Below, piece by piece: positions 17,132-24,995 of a stretch of 64,000 nucleotides of DNA. Below the pieces are notes generated by a model. It made no database searches. It was given only the letters and a program-made list of their open reading frames with translations, and was not told where the DNA came from. The stretch lies in contig JAQXDW010000009.1 in the NCBI GenBank assembly GCA_029251165.1, forward strand, positions 1 through 64,000, read 5' to 3'. Source of the DNA: Myxococcota bacterium (lineage in GTDB: Bacteria > Myxococcota_A > UBA796). Positions within the stretch are counted from its first letter, which is position 1. Every line of letters begins with the position of its first letter. Made by a program: the position numbers and the translations under genes.

Positions 17132-19210
17132 ATGAATAGGACCTGTGTCCCAACGCTCGTACGAGCGGCACATGCTGGTGGGTTTGTCAGGGGAAGTGAT
17201 TCTTTTCGTGAGAAGCTCTGCTATTCCAATGAGGTACTGCAGCAGAAGTCGATTCTCGACTGGATTCACCCTGCCGATCGGCATGTGTTTGCGCAGCGAC
17301 TGGAGGACCGGAGCGGCCACCTGAGGGCCAGACACCAGACGGCTCAAGGGAGCTGGGTGATGCTGGAGTGGCAGGTTCGCTCTGAAAGCGGTCTCCCGAT
17401 GGTCTTTGGGACGGTGTGCAGTACACCCCCCTCCGAGTCTCCAGACACGCCTCAACAGACCAACCAGGTCCCGGAGACCATCAGGGATCTTCTCACGGCC
17501 ATGATGTTGATCACTGAGGAAGAACAACCCGGTCTGAAGTCCTCGGTGCTGCTCCTCGATGAGTCGGGTCTTTATGTCGAGATCGGTGTCGGCCCCAGCC
17601 TGCCCGCCGAATACAACGCCGCCATCGAGGGCATTCGCATCGGGCCGATGGTAGGGGCCTGCGGCACTGCGGCCTACTGGAACCGACCGGTGATTGTGGA
17701 GGACATCGAGTCTGATGTGCTCTGGAAGGATCTCAGAGACAACGCTGCTGTGGCTGGCGTGCGCTCGTGCTGGTCGCACCCGATCACCTCGATGAGCGGT
17801 AAGGTCCTGGGAGCGACTGCGCTCTATAGTCCGACCCCGCGCACTCCGAGTCAGGCAGAGCTGGAGAGACTGGAGCGGTCTGCGCGGCTCTTTGGGCTCA
17901 CGATTGAGCGCTGGCGTGCTGAGGAGGCCCTTCACGTGAGCGAGACCCGTCGCAGAGAGCGGGACCTGATGCTGAAAGAGCAGCTCCATCAGTCTGGCAA
18001 GATGGAGGCTCTGGGTATCTTGGCTGGTGGGCTGGCCCACGACTTCAACAACGTACTGGGGGCTGTGCTCGGGAACGCAGAGTTCGCCATGGAGGCCATC
18101 CCTGAGGGCAGCGAGACCCACGAGATGCTGAACGACATTGTCACCTCCAGCAACCGCGCAGTAGTGCTCTGCAGCCAGATGCTGACCTACGCAGGTCGGG
18201 GCATCATCTCGCCCCAGCGGTTTGACTGCAACGCCCTCATTCGAAACGTCAGCACGCTGCTGCCGGTCACCCTACCGAAGAAGGCTCTCCTCGACTATCA
18301 GCTCGACAGCGAGGCGTTGTTTGTCGAGGCGGATCGTGGACAGTTCCGGCAGATGATCATGAACCTGATCACCAACGCTGCGGAGTCCCTGGAGGGGGGC
18401 GCTGGAACCATCACCGTCCAGACCGATCTCTGCGCCGTCAGCGCTGAAGGGCTGGCGACGCTCCAGTCCAGCATGCCCCATGCGCATCGAAAGAACCTTC
18501 GCATTCGGATCTCGGACACCGGCTGTGGGATGAGCGATGAGGTGAAGAGCCGCATCTTTGATCCGTTCTTCACCACCAAGTTTACGGGTCGCGGTCTGGG
18601 CCTGGCGGCGACTCAAGGCATCGTGTCTCGCCACGGTGGGACCATCGACGTGAAGAGCACGCTGGGAAAGGGCACCACGTTCACCGTGCTTCTCCCGTGC
18701 GCAGGGCGTCCTGTCGAGCACCAGCGTCCGATGGGGGCCAGCGTTCGTGAGCACCATGCGCGTGTTCTGGTGGTCGATGATGAGCTGGCGCTGCGGCGGG
18801 CCCTGAGCCGAACCCTGAAGCGAGCCGGGTTTGAGGTCCTCCAAGCGGTCAGTGGTCGCGATGCCATCGAGATCTTTCGCGACGAGGGCAGCACGATCGA
18901 CTGTGTCTTGCTCGATCTCAGCATGCCTGGACTGGATGGTGAGCAGACCTTCCAGGAGCTGAAGCGGCTCAGACCGGATGTTCGCGCGGTGCTCAACAGC
19001 GGCTGCTCGGTGCAAGATATGATGTCTCGCTTCAAGAATGTTGGCTTTTCGGGAATGCTGCAGAAGCCTTCCTCCAGAGACGTCTTGGTGGAGATGCTCT
19101 ACAACATCACCGGCTGCTCCGCCGGAGCGGAGTCGGTCGGCACGCCTCCTCACGGCCACAGTCAGGCGATGGCAGGTGGTGCGGAGTGGCACATGACAGC
19201 GCAGGCCTGA
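17132..19210 (+). CDS. Hybrid sensor histidine kinase/response regulator
   Basis: A 692-residue cytoplasmic protein with no transmembrane segment. AAGGA precedes ATG 17132. An N-terminal PAS-like region (about 15-95) is followed by a GAF domain (about 110-270). The H-box is 'GGLAHDFNN' with His303. The ATPase domain has the N-box 'NLITNAAE', G1 'DTGCGM', F-box 'FDPFFTTKFTGRGLGLA' and G2. A receiver domain ends the protein, with acidic pair D-D-E near 548, phospho-acceptor Asp595 and Lys645. His303 would pass phosphate to Asp595, then to an unlinked partner. No regulator gene is adjacent, so the target is unknown. Confidence 0.95.
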   Translation: MNRTCVPTLVRAAHAGGFVRGSDSFREKLCYSNEVLQQKSILDWIHPADRHVFAQRLEDRSGHLRARHQTAQGSWVMLEWQVRSESGLPMVFGTVCSTPPSESPDTPQQTNQVPETIRDLLTAMMLITEEEQPGLKSSVLLLDESGLYVEIGVGPSLPAEYNAAIEGIRIGPMVGACGTAAYWNRPVIVEDIESDVLWKDLRDNAAVAGVRSCWSHPITSMSGKVLGATALYSPTPRTPSQAELERLERSARLFGLTIERWRAEEALHVSETRRRERDLMLKEQLHQSGKMEALGILAGGLAHDFNNVLGAVLGNAEFAMEAIPEGSETHEMLNDIVTSSNRAVVLCSQMLTYAGRGIISPQRFDCNALIRNVSTLLPVTLPKKALLDYQLDSEALFVEADRGQFRQMIMNLITNAAESLEGGAGTITVQTDLCAVSAEGLATLQSSMPHAHRKNLRIRISDTGCGMSDEVKSRIFDPFFTTKFTGRGLGLAATQGIVSRHGGTIDVKSTLGKGTTFTVLLPCAGRPVEHQRPMGASVREHHARVLVVDDELALRRALSRTLKRAGFEVLQAVSGRDAIEIFRDEGSTIDCVLLDLSMPGLDGEQTFQELKRLRPDVRAVLNSGCSVQDMMSRFKNVGFSGMLQKPSSRDVLVEMLYNITGCSAGAESVGTPPHGHSQAMAGGAEWHMTAQA

Positions 19211-19282
19211 AGGCTGGCACCCGGGCATGCGGCTGTGGGCTGGAGGCCATCACGCGTCTGCCGGCGGGGGGCCTGCGAACAC

Positions 19283-20683
19283 TCAGAACGCGCTCAGCAC
19301 GCTGAGCCCGATTCGGCTGAAGCGGTTGCTGTAGGTGCCGTTGCCGTGGGGGTAGTTCCAGCGGTCTTCAGGGCGAGCGGACTCATCGAGGCTCATGGAG
19401 AAGCCTGAGTCGGTGATCGTGCGATCTTCGGAGAAGTATTGAGCGCCGGAGAGGCCGATGGTCAGGGGCTTGAGGACCTGGAAGGTGACGATGCCGGAGA
19501 GCATGACGGTGTCGGCGTCGGCGTTGTTGGGTGACATCGCGACGTCAGGCACGGCGGCGGTGTCGTACAGCAGGCGTCCACCCACCGTCCAGCGCTCGGT
19601 TGGCCGGGCCTTGAGATCCAGTCCGCCGAACCAGGAGTTCTGGTTGTCCCGGGCCCACTTGCGATCCTGGGTGAGCAGCGCGGCGGTCTCTTCCTCCATG
19701 TCCGGGTTGTTCTCGGCGAGGTTGTAGACCTCCACCCGGAAGTCTTTAAACGCCGACCACATCACGTAGCCGCCCATGACCTCGACGCGGAGGGCATCGA
19801 TGGGCGTGACCGCGACCCCGGCGTTGAGGCGGCCGGGCAGGGTGTAGCTGATGGCCGTGTCTGCTGCGGCGGTGGTGTCGCAGATGCCGAATGACTCCGC
19901 ACCGAACCGGCCTGCGACATCAGCCTGCGGCGGACAGGAGAAGTAGAGGGTCGTCTCTCCCTCGTGCCGCAGGGCGACCGGCGCGACGTAGGCGATGCCG
20001 ATGTCGACCTGCGCGACGGGGCTGGCCTGGATGCCGGCACCCCAGGTCAGCTTCCGCGCCGCCAGCGGGCCGATGTCGAGGACCGCCGCGTACTCCTCGC
20101 TCTCCAGGTTGTCGTCGCTGTAGAACTTGGGATCCGGCGTCTGGCCGAGGTTCTGGAGCTCGTCGTAGAGGTCGGGCATCGTGTCGTTGTCGATGACTGC
20201 GGACCAGGAGCTGTTGACGGAGTGTACCGAGGCGCCGACCGCGATGAGATCCTGGAAGCGGTAGGAGGCCCCGAGGATGATGTTGGCCGCGCGGATGTCC
20301 CCAGCGCGGAGGTGGTAGGTGCCCGAGCCGCGCGTCTCTGCGTCGGTGTTGTAGATCGACTCACCGCCACGGAGGGTCGGAACGGTCAGGGCACCGCCAA
20401 AGCCGAGGCCCCTGATGCCGAAGTCGGTGGAGAACCCGGCGAACGGGACCACACCGGCAGCCTCGACGGTGTCCGGACCGCCGTGAGGCGCTGCGCGCTC
20501 TATCTGGAGGCTGCCGAAGGTCGGGGCGGCCTCGACGAGGATCTGGTGCCCGCCAGAGGACAGCCCGGCGGGGTTCCACCAGGCTGCGGTGGGATTCTCG
20601 GCCGTGGGACTCCCCCAGGAGCCACCGATCTCGATGTTGTCGAGCGAGGCTGCGGAGGCGAGGTTTCCGATGAGCAACAGCAT
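19283..20683 (-). CDS. OMPP1/FadL/TodX-like outer-membrane transport protein
   Basis: A 466-residue protein from ATG 20683, where GGAGG lies four bases upstream; ATG 20704 would add seven residues. The signal peptide is short ('MLLLIGNLASA'). 'NPTAAWWNPAGLSSG' is the N-terminal hallmark of FadL-type barrels, whose plug lets hydrophobic compounds such as fatty acids cross the outer membrane. The remainder alternates hydrophobic and polar residues and ends in Ala-Phe, the aromatic terminus recognised by the BAM machinery. It is transcribed alone, downstream of the small gene 20857-21153 on the same strand. Confidence 0.88.
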   Translation of the reverse strand: MLLLIGNLASAASLDNIEIGGSWGSPTAENPTAAWWNPAGLSSGGHQILVEAAPTFGSLQIERAAPHGGPDTVEAAGVVPFAGFSTDFGIRGLGFGGALTVPTLRGGESIYNTDAETRGSGTYHLRAGDIRAANIILGASYRFQDLIAVGASVHSVNSSWSAVIDNDTMPDLYDELQNLGQTPDPKFYSDDNLESEEYAAVLDIGPLAARKLTWGAGIQASPVAQVDIGIAYVAPVALRHEGETTLYFSCPPQADVAGRFGAESFGICDTTAAADTAISYTLPGRLNAGVAVTPIDALRVEVMGGYVMWSAFKDFRVEVYNLAENNPDMEEETAALLTQDRKWARDNQNSWFGGLDLKARPTERWTVGGRLLYDTAAVPDVAMSPNNADADTVMLSGIVTFQVLKPLTIGLSGAQYFSEDRTITDSGFSMSLDESARPEDRWNYPHGNGTYSNRFSRIGLSVLSAF

Positions 20684-20856
20684 GATGCCTCCAGTCAGGA
20701 ACAAGGCCTACGATATACCCCGGAGTCAGCCGGCTCCCCCGCACGGTGTGTGCAACAGGGGGGTGAAATTACGCGGCCTGCGGTGTCGGTGAGCGCGTCC
20801 ACGGTGAGCGCGACGCGCCTGTATCTTGGACGCCGTGTGGCCCGAGGCGTCGCCGC

Positions 20857-21153
20857 TCAGCGGGAGCCATGCACCGGGATCGGCGACCAGCCCAGCGAGG
20901 ATCCCTGGGGAAACATCGCCTGGTAGCGGACATCGCCGATGGCGTTGGACAGGCCGGCGGGACCGACGAGACGCCGGAAGCTGATGACGGCGTGGACGGC
21001 CTGCTCGAAGCGCTGGGGATTGCCGGCGGTGTGAAGCACGAAGGTGTTCTGGGTGCGCTCCAGTGTGATGGTGCTGGTGAGGTCATCTGCTGCGGGTGCA
21101 CGGATCTGAATGCCAGCGGCGAGCATCACAACCGCTTCGTGAATCAGGCTCAT
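20857..21153 (-). CDS. Small hypothetical protein
   Basis: A 98-residue protein from ATG 21153, with AAAGG about eight bases upstream. The frame extends to 21285 but without ribosome-site support. 'TSTITLERTQNTFVLHTAGNPQRFEQAVHAVISFRRLVG' looks like a folded alpha/beta domain, and codon use matches its neighbours. No family recognised. Divergent from slyX. Confidence 0.5.
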   Translation of the reverse strand: MSLIHEAVVMLAAGIQIRAPAADDLTSTITLERTQNTFVLHTAGNPQRFEQAVHAVISFRRLVGPAGLSNAIGDVRYQAMFPQGSSLGWSPIPVHGSR

Positions 21154-21268
21154 CGGTGCTGCCTTTCTGCGCGCAGTGGACGCGGCCACTGCTGTTGGGT
21201 ACTGGTGAGTCTTCCTCTGGTTCCCAGGCAGCACAAGCAAGGTTTCCGTGCAGCAGGGGGACGGACCC

Positions 21269-21508
21269 ATGAGCAGGCAGGACACGATGGCACAGGATGA
21301 CGGAAAGCTGGAGCAGAGAGTGGAGAATCTTGAGGTTCGTATCGCCTTTATTGAGAAGTCGATAAGCGATCTCGATCAGGTGATCCAGCAGCTCGCGGGA
21401 GAGCTTGACCACACCCGCCACACCCTCAAGCAGCTCCGGGAGCAGGTGCAGTCGGACTCCCTGACCGTCCGTGGTGATCCGATGGACGAGGTGCCTCCGC
21501 ACTACTGA
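21269..21508 (+). CDS. slyX: SlyX family protein
   Basis: A 79-residue coiled-coil protein. 'LEQRVENLEVRIAFIEKSISDLDQVI' and the C-terminal 'EVPPHY' are characteristic of SlyX, whose members end in P-P-H-Y. ATG 21269, with a G-rich sequence upstream, is preferred; GTG 21248 would add seven residues. The role of SlyX is undefined. It converges on queE with a four-base gap. Confidence 0.9.
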   Translation: MSRQDTMAQDDGKLEQRVENLEVRIAFIEKSISDLDQVIQQLAGELDHTRHTLKQLREQVQSDSLTVRGDPMDEVPPHY

Positions 21509-21512
21509 GGGC

Positions 21513-22208
21513 TCAGGTCCCTGGTGTGTTTCCGAACAGCCGCAGGTGCAGCCGATCGCACAGCCGCCAGCCGCGTGCGGTGCAGGCGGGGATGAGCAGC
21601 GGGAGGTGAGCATCGATCTCTTCGACGGTGCGGCCCTCCGGCATCAGCAGCACCCGCTCCGCAGCGACCCCGAGGTCCTCGACCAGCGCGGCGATCTCGG
21701 CGATGTCCGCTGCAGAGCTGGCGACGAACTTGAGCTGGTGGTCGGCGTGCGCGATGAGCTGCCGGAGGATGGGCTGGGAGATCCGGTTCTTCTCGTGTCG
21801 TGCGGCGAGTCCCGCCGGCGCGGCTGGCGTGGAGTCGGAGAGCTTGGGGCTGATCGAGAGCAGATCGGCAGCGAGCGGGCGGAAGATGGTCCCGGCGGTC
21901 TCGATGGTGATGTGGTAGCCGAGGTCCGTCAGCGCAGCACACAGCGGCTCGATGCCCTTCTGCAGCATGGGCTCTCCGCCGGTGATCACCACATGCCGTG
22001 CTGGAGAGGCCTCGACGATGGCGACCAGGTCCGCGACGGTCTGGTGGGTGCCGGTGGCCTCCCAGGAGGTGTAGGGGGTGTCGCACCAGCGACAGCGCAG
22101 GTTGCAGCCAGAGGTCCGCAGGAACACCGACGGCACGCCGGTCAGCAGGCCCTCTCCCTGGATGGAGGTGAAGGTCTCGGAGATGAACAGTGTTACCGGG
22201 TCGCCCAT
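21513..22208 (-). CDS. queE: 7-carboxy-7-deazaguanine synthase (radical SAM)
   Basis: A 231-residue protein. The radical-SAM cluster motif is C35-x3-C39-x2-C42 ('CNLRCRWC'), preceded by the QueE-type 'ETFTSIQGEG'. The SAM-binding G-G-E-P follows near residue 76. QueE converts 6-carboxytetrahydropterin to 7-carboxy-7-deazaguanine, the ring contraction on the way to queuosine in tRNA. No other queuosine gene (queC, queD, queF, tgt) is in the window. Its start lies inside the end of the TlpA gene (16-base overlap), so the two are coupled although functionally unrelated as far as I can see. Confidence 0.95.
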   Translation of the reverse strand: MGDPVTLFISETFTSIQGEGLLTGVPSVFLRTSGCNLRCRWCDTPYTSWEATGTHQTVADLVAIVEASPARHVVITGGEPMLQKGIEPLCAALTDLGYHITIETAGTIFRPLAADLLSISPKLSDSTPAAPAGLAARHEKNRISQPILRQLIAHADHQLKFVASSAADIAEIAALVEDLGVAAERVLLMPEGRTVEEIDAHLPLLIPACTARGWRLCDRLHLRLFGNTPGT

Positions 22209-22759
22209 AGTAGCTGCGGCTTTAACATCAGTCCGGCATGAGCGGAGCGGACCGCCCCGTCTTCGCCAATAACCACGGTGGTGGGTAGCGTCTCGACGCC
22301 GTAGCGAGCCTTGGTGGCTTGGTCTGAGATGAGGACCGGGTAGGTGATGCCCAGCGTCGTGCTGGCCTGGCGCAGCTCTGGAGCGGTGCCGTCGACCGCG
22401 ATGCCGAGAACAGGAACGTTCGGGTTGTCCTCTGCAAAGCTGGAGAAGGTCGGAATCTCCATGCGGCAGGGGCCACACCAGGTCGCCCAGAAATTGAGGA
22501 CGACGGTCTGGCCGGAGAAGTCCGCGAGGGAGACCTGCTGGCCGGAGAGATCGGGGAGGGTGAAGCCCGGTGCCTGATCGGGGAGCTCGGGGGCGCGGAG
22601 CATGCCGACGCCGACCCAAGCCAGCGCGATGAGCGCGAGTGTGGTGCCCCACTCGATGGCGACACGCCCGATGCGCTGAAGGCGGGAGCGGGGAACCTCT
22701 TGGGTGTCGTCGTCGTCTTCGAGGTCCGGTGAGTCTGTGCGCTGATCGTCCATGGTCAT
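22193..22759 (-). CDS. TlpA-like membrane-anchored thioredoxin
   Basis: A 188-residue protein with a cytoplasmic acidic N-terminus, one membrane helix at about 38-55, and a periplasmic thioredoxin domain with W-C-G-P-C (Cys95, Cys98) and cis-Pro in 'VETLPTTVVIG'. Family members reduce periplasmic disulfides, for example in cytochrome c maturation. A possible client, the cytochrome at 32765, is 10 kb away. The alternative ATG 22753 removes two residues. Confidence 0.93.
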   Translation of the reverse strand: MTMDDQRTDSPDLEDDDDTQEVPRSRLQRIGRVAIEWGTTLALIALAWVGVGMLRAPELPDQAPGFTLPDLSGQQVSLADFSGQTVVLNFWATWCGPCRMEIPTFSSFAEDNPNVPVLGIAVDGTAPELRQASTTLGITYPVLISDQATKARYGVETLPTTVVIGEDGAVRSAHAGLMLKPQLLWATR

Positions 22760-22840
22760 CTTCTATGACGGCGATCGGAGATGGGTTTCATTTCGGCTGG
22801 AAGAGGCTCGACTTCGCAGCCGATCCCGGTACCCGGCGTG

Positions 22841-23893
22841 TCATCCCCGATGGGCAGACGACCGGCCGAGGAGTCTGCTTCGCACTTGGCGACGGGCCTC
22901 TCGGGGCTGGGGCGGGTTGATGCGCGCGTGCGTCAGCCAGTCGCAGACCAGGGGGGCGACCTCGCTGCCGATGCGCCCGCCGACCAGCACGTCGAAGTGT
23001 CGATAGTCATACTCATGGCCGCTCTGTCGGCCGATGACGTGCAGCGTGGTGTGCGCGGCGCCGACCGCAGCATGGGTCTCGCTCACGGATCGAGCGGTGG
23101 TCAGGCTGTCGTTGGCGCCGACCATCATCAGGGTCGGGATCGGCAGCCGGGTGTGGTACCGCTTGGTTCCCTCCGGGAGCAGGGCGGCGAAGTCAGCGGT
23201 CGTGATCCAGCGGACCAGCTCCTCCAGCTCAGAGCCAAACACGTCGGAGACATGGTGGGTGAGGGTCTGTCGGACGGTGCTGCGCCTGGCGAGCGTTGGC
23301 TCGAAGTGGGTCTGCAGCAGGCGGGTCGGGATCAGCCGAGAGAGGCGGGCGGAGAGCAGCTTGAGCGGAACCCGGGTGAGGCTGCGGGCGATCCGCTCGC
23401 CGAGCTGGTTGCGAATGATGAGGGGAAGGGTCCCTTTCTCCAGCGCCAGCGGAGAGCCGATGGTCACCAGCCGACGCAGGGGAGTGGTCGGGGTGATGAG
23501 GGTGTGCAGGGTCAGCAAGACACCGCCCATGCTGTGGCCGACGGCATCGAGGGTGTCCTGGCCGGTCTGCTTGAGGATGTAGGCAATCGCTGCGGGGATG
23601 TCCTGGGTGAGCTTGTCGGACATGCGCACGCCGGCTGGGTCGGTGGCATGCTGGCTGTGGGGGCCTCCGCGAAGCTCCAGGGACCACACATCCCGCCCGT
23701 CCTCTGCCAGCGCGGTGCCGATTCCGCCGGTGTGTCCGCCGTACCAGCAGTCAGGCGTGCTGGCGAGGCCGTGGAGGAGGAGGACGGGGACTGCGGCGGG
23801 GGCATCCCGAGGCCGATCTCGGTAGAGCAGAAGCTGCCAGCCATCGGGGGTGAGCACGGTGTGGGCGGTCTTCAGTCTGGGCGCGTGCGGCAT
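22841..23893 (-). CDS. Alpha/beta hydrolase (lipase/esterase-like)
   Basis: A 350-residue protein from ATG 23893, with AGGAGA just upstream. 'VLLLHGLASTPDCW' gives the oxyanion region, and G-H-S-M-G-G (nucleophile Ser near 127) is followed by 'VTIGSPL'. 'MMVGANDSLT' supplies the acid and 'SGHEYDYRHFDVLVG' the likely His. The pattern resembles lipases and PHA-synthase-related hydrolases that keep the C-terminal 'H.D...G' block. No signal peptide, so probably cytoplasmic. Substrate unknown. Confidence 0.88.
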   Translation of the reverse strand: MPHAPRLKTAHTVLTPDGWQLLLYRDRPRDAPAAVPVLLLHGLASTPDCWYGGHTGGIGTALAEDGRDVWSLELRGGPHSQHATDPAGVRMSDKLTQDIPAAIAYILKQTGQDTLDAVGHSMGGVLLTLHTLITPTTPLRRLVTIGSPLALEKGTLPLIIRNQLGERIARSLTRVPLKLLSARLSRLIPTRLLQTHFEPTLARRSTVRQTLTHHVSDVFGSELEELVRWITTADFAALLPEGTKRYHTRLPIPTLMMVGANDSLTTARSVSETHAAVGAAHTTLHVIGRQSGHEYDYRHFDVLVGGRIGSEVAPLVCDWLTHARINPPQPREARRQVRSRLLGRSSAHRG

Positions 23894-24101
23894 GCTTCTC
23901 CTGGTCTCCCCAAGAAGAAGCAAGGACTGTGCCGGTCGATAGTCCGCCTCTGAGCGTTGCCCAGCAGGTCAGGTGCGTAGGCGGCGATGCACCGCGAGAA
24001 GATCATTACGCGGCAGACGCGCCACGCCCCCAAGCGACCCTGTTCCGCGCGAAGCCTGGCGGGGCGACGACCGGTCGCTGCGCTGGGAGGGCGAAAAGTG
24101 C

Positions 24102-24107
24102 TACGGT
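24102..24107 (+). promoter_or_regulatory. TANNNT box six bases before ATG 24114 (leaderless-type -10)
   Basis: TACGGT ends six bases before the ATG of a lipoprotein gene that lacks a Shine-Dalgarno. This supports the short 24114 start over longer in-frame options. Confidence 0.5.
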
Positions 24108-24113
24108 CCTGAG

Positions 24114-24929
24114 ATGTTGATTCTGCTGCTTGCATGTGGTGACAAGGACGGTGTGGACTCCTCCGGGTCGCCCACGGACTCGGGCCCCTCGGTGACCGAC
24201 ACGGCCCCGGACTGTGCGCCCGATGGGGACGGCGACGGCTACTGCGCGGACGACTGCGATGACGCCGATCCGGCGGTTCATCCCGACGCTGCCGAGAGCT
24301 GCAACGATGCGGACGACGACTGCGACGGCGAGATCGACGAGGACGCCGGGCCGACCTGGTACCTCGACGAGGACGGCGATGGCTACGGCGGCGCTGCGGT
24401 GGTCTCCTGCGATGCTCCGAGCGCCTACGCCGACAACGGGGCCGACTGCGACGACACCGACGAGACGGTCTATCCCGGTGCTGAGGAACTCTCAGACGGT
24501 CTGGACAACGACTGCGACGAGGAGATCGACGAAGGAGTCGAGCCGGGCACGGACCTGGCGATGTCGGTGAGCTGGAGCGCTTCTGGGCTGACCGTCAGCA
24601 TCACCGGCGGCAGCGGAGCCTATGACCTCGGCATGGCAGAGACCGGCGCCGGCAGCGGCGGCTGGTACGGCGAGAGCTGCATCCCCGGCGACGAGCCGCG
24701 CGGCTACGATGACTACGGCTACGAGGTCTGCCACAGCCTCTCGGCCTCCGGCGGCGTCATCACCAGCGTCTACCCTGACATCAACGACGTCGGCACCAAC
24801 CAGACCCTGTTCGAGGCCGGCCTCTCGGCGGACCTGACCTACTTCCTCGGCGCGGTCGGCAGCGCAGACTGCTGGGTGATGGGTGAGGACGTTGCCTACT
24901 ACGCCGACTTTGGGTGTGAAGTGCTGTAG
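24114..24929 (+). CDS. Lipoprotein with two MopE-type motifs
   Basis: A 271-residue protein beginning 'MLILLLACGDK': Cys8 is the expected lipidation site after only seven residues with no positive charge. A Ser/Thr/Asp/Pro-rich linker (10-40) leads to two MopE-type units (C-N-D-A-D-D-D-C-D-G-E-I-D-E and S-D-G-L-D-N-D-C-D-E-E-I-D-E; the second lacks its first Cys). A C-terminal domain of about 110 residues contains four Cys and many Gly/Tyr. Likely a surface metal-binding lipoprotein of unknown role. The S46 peptidase gene follows on the same strand after 66 bases. Confidence 0.85.
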   Translation: MLILLLACGDKDGVDSSGSPTDSGPSVTDTAPDCAPDGDGDGYCADDCDDADPAVHPDAAESCNDADDDCDGEIDEDAGPTWYLDEDGDGYGGAAVVSCDAPSAYADNGADCDDTDETVYPGAEELSDGLDNDCDEEIDEGVEPGTDLAMSVSWSASGLTVSITGGSGAYDLGMAETGAGSGGWYGESCIPGDEPRGYDDYGYEVCHSLSASGGVITSVYPDINDVGTNQTLFEAGLSADLTYFLGAVGSADCWVMGEDVAYYADFGCEVL

Positions 24930-24995
24930 CGCCGCCGCGCTTCCTGCCGCAGGTGCGGGCGCTGGGTTAGCCGGGCAGACAGGATGGAGGTTGGG